From Aquifex aeolicus (GTDB lineage Bacteria > Aquificota > Aquificia > Aquificales > Aquificaceae): a stretch of DNA of 6,557 bases. This document shows positions 5,264 to 6,557 of this stretch, piece after piece. Made by a program: the position numbers and the translations under genes. Position 1 is the first letter of the stretch. The number at the start of each line of letters is the position of its first letter. The notes under the pieces are model-generated. The model was not told the origin of the DNA. It did not search any database and was given only the letters and a program-made list of their open reading frames with translations. The stretch spans positions 1-6,557 of the forward strand of contig DRNB01000139.1 in NCBI GenBank assembly GCA_011375045.1. Reading direction: 5' to 3'.

Positions 5264-5751
5264 CCCTTTACCTCCAGAAAGGGCTGTATCAGGCTGAGCT
5301 TCAGGCTCACCTTACCCTCCTCCGCGTCTATGAGGAGACCCTCGATATCGACGATGGGGACGCTCCTTTTCAGCAGCCTTTCGATCCGGAGGGCTAACTC
5401 CCTTCCGCTTCCGGGGCTGAAGGTGAGGGTCAGACCGATCCTCCAGCTCCCCCCCTCCTTTCTGAGATCCTCCGTTACCTCGAGGTCGTAGCTTTCCCTG
5501 AGCCTGTCGACTTCCTCCAGAAGGAGCTCGAGGGCTTCCCTCTCGGAGAAAACCCTTATCCGGCTGCGCTCCACCATCTCCCTGAGTCTGATCACCTGCT
5601 CCCTTCTGAAGGACAGCTCCCTGTTCATCCTGAGGAGTCTGCCTCTCTCCTCCTCCAGCACCGTCGTCAGATCCGCCAGCTTCAGGTAGGTGAAGAAGGT
5701 CCAGGAGAGCAGGAACGAAGTCAGAAAGACAAGGAGTATCCTCAGCCTCAT
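5260..5751 (-). CDS. MshJ / PilO-like inner-membrane pilus protein
   Basis: The 163-residue protein has an N-terminal membrane helix (about 4-22), a strongly charged coiled coil (about 24-88, rich in Glu, Arg and Leu) and a small alpha/beta domain (about 90-160). The domain pairs strands such as WRIGLTLTFSPG (103-114) and KVSLKLSLIQPFL (147-159) around a helix. This is the PilO/GspM/MshJ layout: helix, coiled coil, ferredoxin-like fold. Such proteins pair with PilN-like subunits in the inner-membrane alignment complex, and the PilN-like domain is encoded directly upstream. The ATG at 5751-5749 overlaps the preceding stop as ATGA; GGAG at 5763-5760 lies 8 bases ahead. Assignment rests on topology and gene order, since the family is poorly conserved. 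Confidence 0.75.
   Translation of the reverse strand: MRLRILLVFLTSFLLSWTFFTYLKLADLTTVLEEERGRLLRMNRELSFRREQVIRLREMVERSRIRVFSEREALELLLEEVDRLRESYDLEVTEDLRKEGGSWRIGLTLTFSPGSGRELALRIERLLKRSVPIVDIEGLLIDAEEGKVSLKLSLIQPFLEVKG
5270..5275 (-). promoter_or_regulatory. Shine-Dalgarno site of the MshK-like gene
   Basis: The minus strand reads GGAGGT, 6 bases before the GTG at 5263-5261. It lies inside the 3' end of the MshJ-like gene and supports the GTG start at the GTGA overlap. Confidence 0.75.
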
Positions 5752-6557
5752 AGGCTCCTCTCCAAAAGTACCTCCATGCTCAGCCGGTTCTCCTTCAGAT
5801 CCCTCAGCTCCCTCTGGATCCTGTGGCTCACGCCGGAGCCTTCGATCTCCCTCAAACTGCTGAGGATCTTCTCCCTGAAGAAAACAAGCTCCGAGAGCTT
5901 CAGAAACTTACGTTCTACCTTCAGGAAAAGAACCAGCCTGTTATCCCTGCGTCCGAACACGCACTTCCTGACACCCTCCTGGCTGACGAGCTCCCGGGAA
6001 ACGTTCAGCAGATTCAGGGGGTTCCTGCGCCGGGTCTCGTTCAGAAGGTTTACGTAGTTCAGATAGTAGGAAAAGAAACCTTCCCTGAGCATGGGATCCG
6101 CGAGGAGATCTGCGGATCTTCTTACCACCGCTGTCCTGAGCTCCCTGAGGGTTTTCATCTCCCCCATAAGGGTGTAGATCCTGAAACCCACACCCGCAAC
6201 GCACAGAAGGAGAAGGAGGAAGAGAAGGACCGTTACCCTCCTCAGGAAGCGCTCGGATCTCCTCCTCTCCCTTACCTCAGGAGGGGAGAAGTCGTAAGCC
6301 TCCGTAAGAGCCGCTCCGAAGGCGGGAAGATAGCGGTGGAAGATCTCCGGGGAAACCCCGCCGAGGAGAGGGGGAACCACAGGCACAGCGATGCCGGCTG
6401 ACACCGCACCCGTGAGATCCTCCGCGAGCTTTTCCTCGCAGGCTTTTCCGCTCAGCAGAACCACGTCCACGGGGGTGCTCTGACGCTGAACAACGAAGAG
6501 GTAGGTCATGCTCACGTTTTCCCGGAGAAAGGAGAGGAAGTCCTCATCCACAGCGTA
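5748..6557 (-). CDS. MshI-like protein: PilM-type C-terminus fused to a PilN-like domain (partial)
   Basis: The frame is open at the right edge, so the N-terminal part is missing; 269 residues are visible (numbered from the edge). Residues 1-88 look like the end of a PilM/GspL actin-like domain: VDVVLLSGKA (30-39), a following helix, a VPVVPPL strand (58-64) and YLPAFGAALTEAYDFSP (76-92), in the order of the last PilM elements. A membrane helix lies at about 107-126 (VTVLLFLLLLLCVAGVGFRI). A PilN-like periplasmic part (about 127-269) has a helical start and strands such as NRLVLFLKVE (206-215). PilM and PilN are separate in T4a pili but joined in GspL and, as I understand it, in MshI, so this fits the first gene of the msh I-J-K-L order. 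A GTG at 6551 could be taken as a start, but it would cut the actin-like domain, so I read the gene as continuing beyond the window. The ATGA overlap with the MshJ-like gene supports one operon. Confidence 0.78.
   Translation of the reverse strand, partial: YAVDEDFLSFLRENVSMTYLFVVQRQSTPVDVVLLSGKACEEKLAEDLTGAVSAGIAVPVVPPLLGGVSPEIFHRYLPAFGAALTEAYDFSPPEVRERRRSERFLRRVTVLLFLLLLLCVAGVGFRIYTLMGEMKTLRELRTAVVRRSADLLADPMLREGFFSYYLNYVNLLNETRRRNPLNLLNVSRELVSQEGVRKCVFGRRDNRLVLFLKVERKFLKLSELVFFREKILSSLREIEGSGVSHRIQRELRDLKENRLSMEVLLERSL

Noticed and set aside
5823..6401. Plus-strand frame of 192 codons opposite the MshI-like gene.
   Set aside because: Antisense shadow without a ribosome binding site or recognisable motif; the minus strand has the membrane helix and PilM/PilN pattern.
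6549..6551. GTG taken as the start of the MshI-like protein.
   Set aside because: The same frame remains open to the edge and the encoded sequence begins mid-way through an actin-like PilM domain, so this GTG is most likely an internal valine codon.
1..6557. CRISPR arrays, tRNA or rRNA genes, insertion sequences, and toxin-antitoxin or phage genes.
   Set aside because: No spaced repeat units, cloverleaf or rRNA-like segments, transposase motifs or terminal repeats were seen; almost every base is in pilus genes.

Overview
The window holds most of a type IV pilus biogenesis locus of the MSHA (mannose-sensitive haemagglutinin) type, plus the start of one unrelated or unrecognised gene at the left edge. 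Coding is almost continuous; the only real intergenic gap is about 40 bp, at 244-283. The proteins are rich in Glu, Arg, Leu and Lys, and Arg is mostly AGG/AGA and Ile often ATA. This style is typical of thermophilic bacteria, and a marine or vent Aquificota-type organism such as the Desulfurobacteriaceae would fit. That placement is inference from codon and residue use, not from a marker gene.

Layout. Bases 1-243 (minus) carry the first 81 codons of an unrecognised protein that runs off the left edge. A very short divergent promoter region (244-283) separates it from a plus-strand ExeA/GspA/MshM-type AAA+ ATPase (284-1450) with a C-terminal membrane segment and SH3-like domain. Everything from 1437 to the right edge is one minus-strand operon. 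In transcription order it reads: the C-terminal part of a MshI-like PilM-PilN fusion (5748-6557, partial), a MshJ/PilO-like protein (5260-5751), a MshK/PilP/GspC-like protein (4838-5263), the MshL-type lipoprotein secretin (3300-4859), a MshN-like membrane-anchored TPR protein (2345-3298) and a large cysteine-rich type IV prepilin (1437-2348). The junctions are an ATGA overlap, a GTGA overlap, a 22-bp overlap, a 1-bp gap and another ATGA overlap, so translation is probably coupled along the operon.

How the parts fit. The MshI/J/K-like proteins would form the inner-membrane alignment complex. The secretin makes the outer-membrane pore. The MshN-like protein and the MshM-like ATPase resemble the GspB/GspA pair that helps a secretin through or onto the peptidoglycan. 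The prepilin would be exported through this machine. The assembly ATPase (MshE/PilB), platform protein (MshG/PilC), prepilin peptidase and major pilin are not in the window.

The least ordinary parts are the prepilin's C-terminal cysteine-rich module behind a Gly-rich linker whose coding strand fits a G-quadruplex pattern, the near-symmetric shared -10 between the two divergent genes, the probably leaderless GTG start of the ATPase gene, and the tail-to-tail overlap of the ATPase gene with the prepilin gene.
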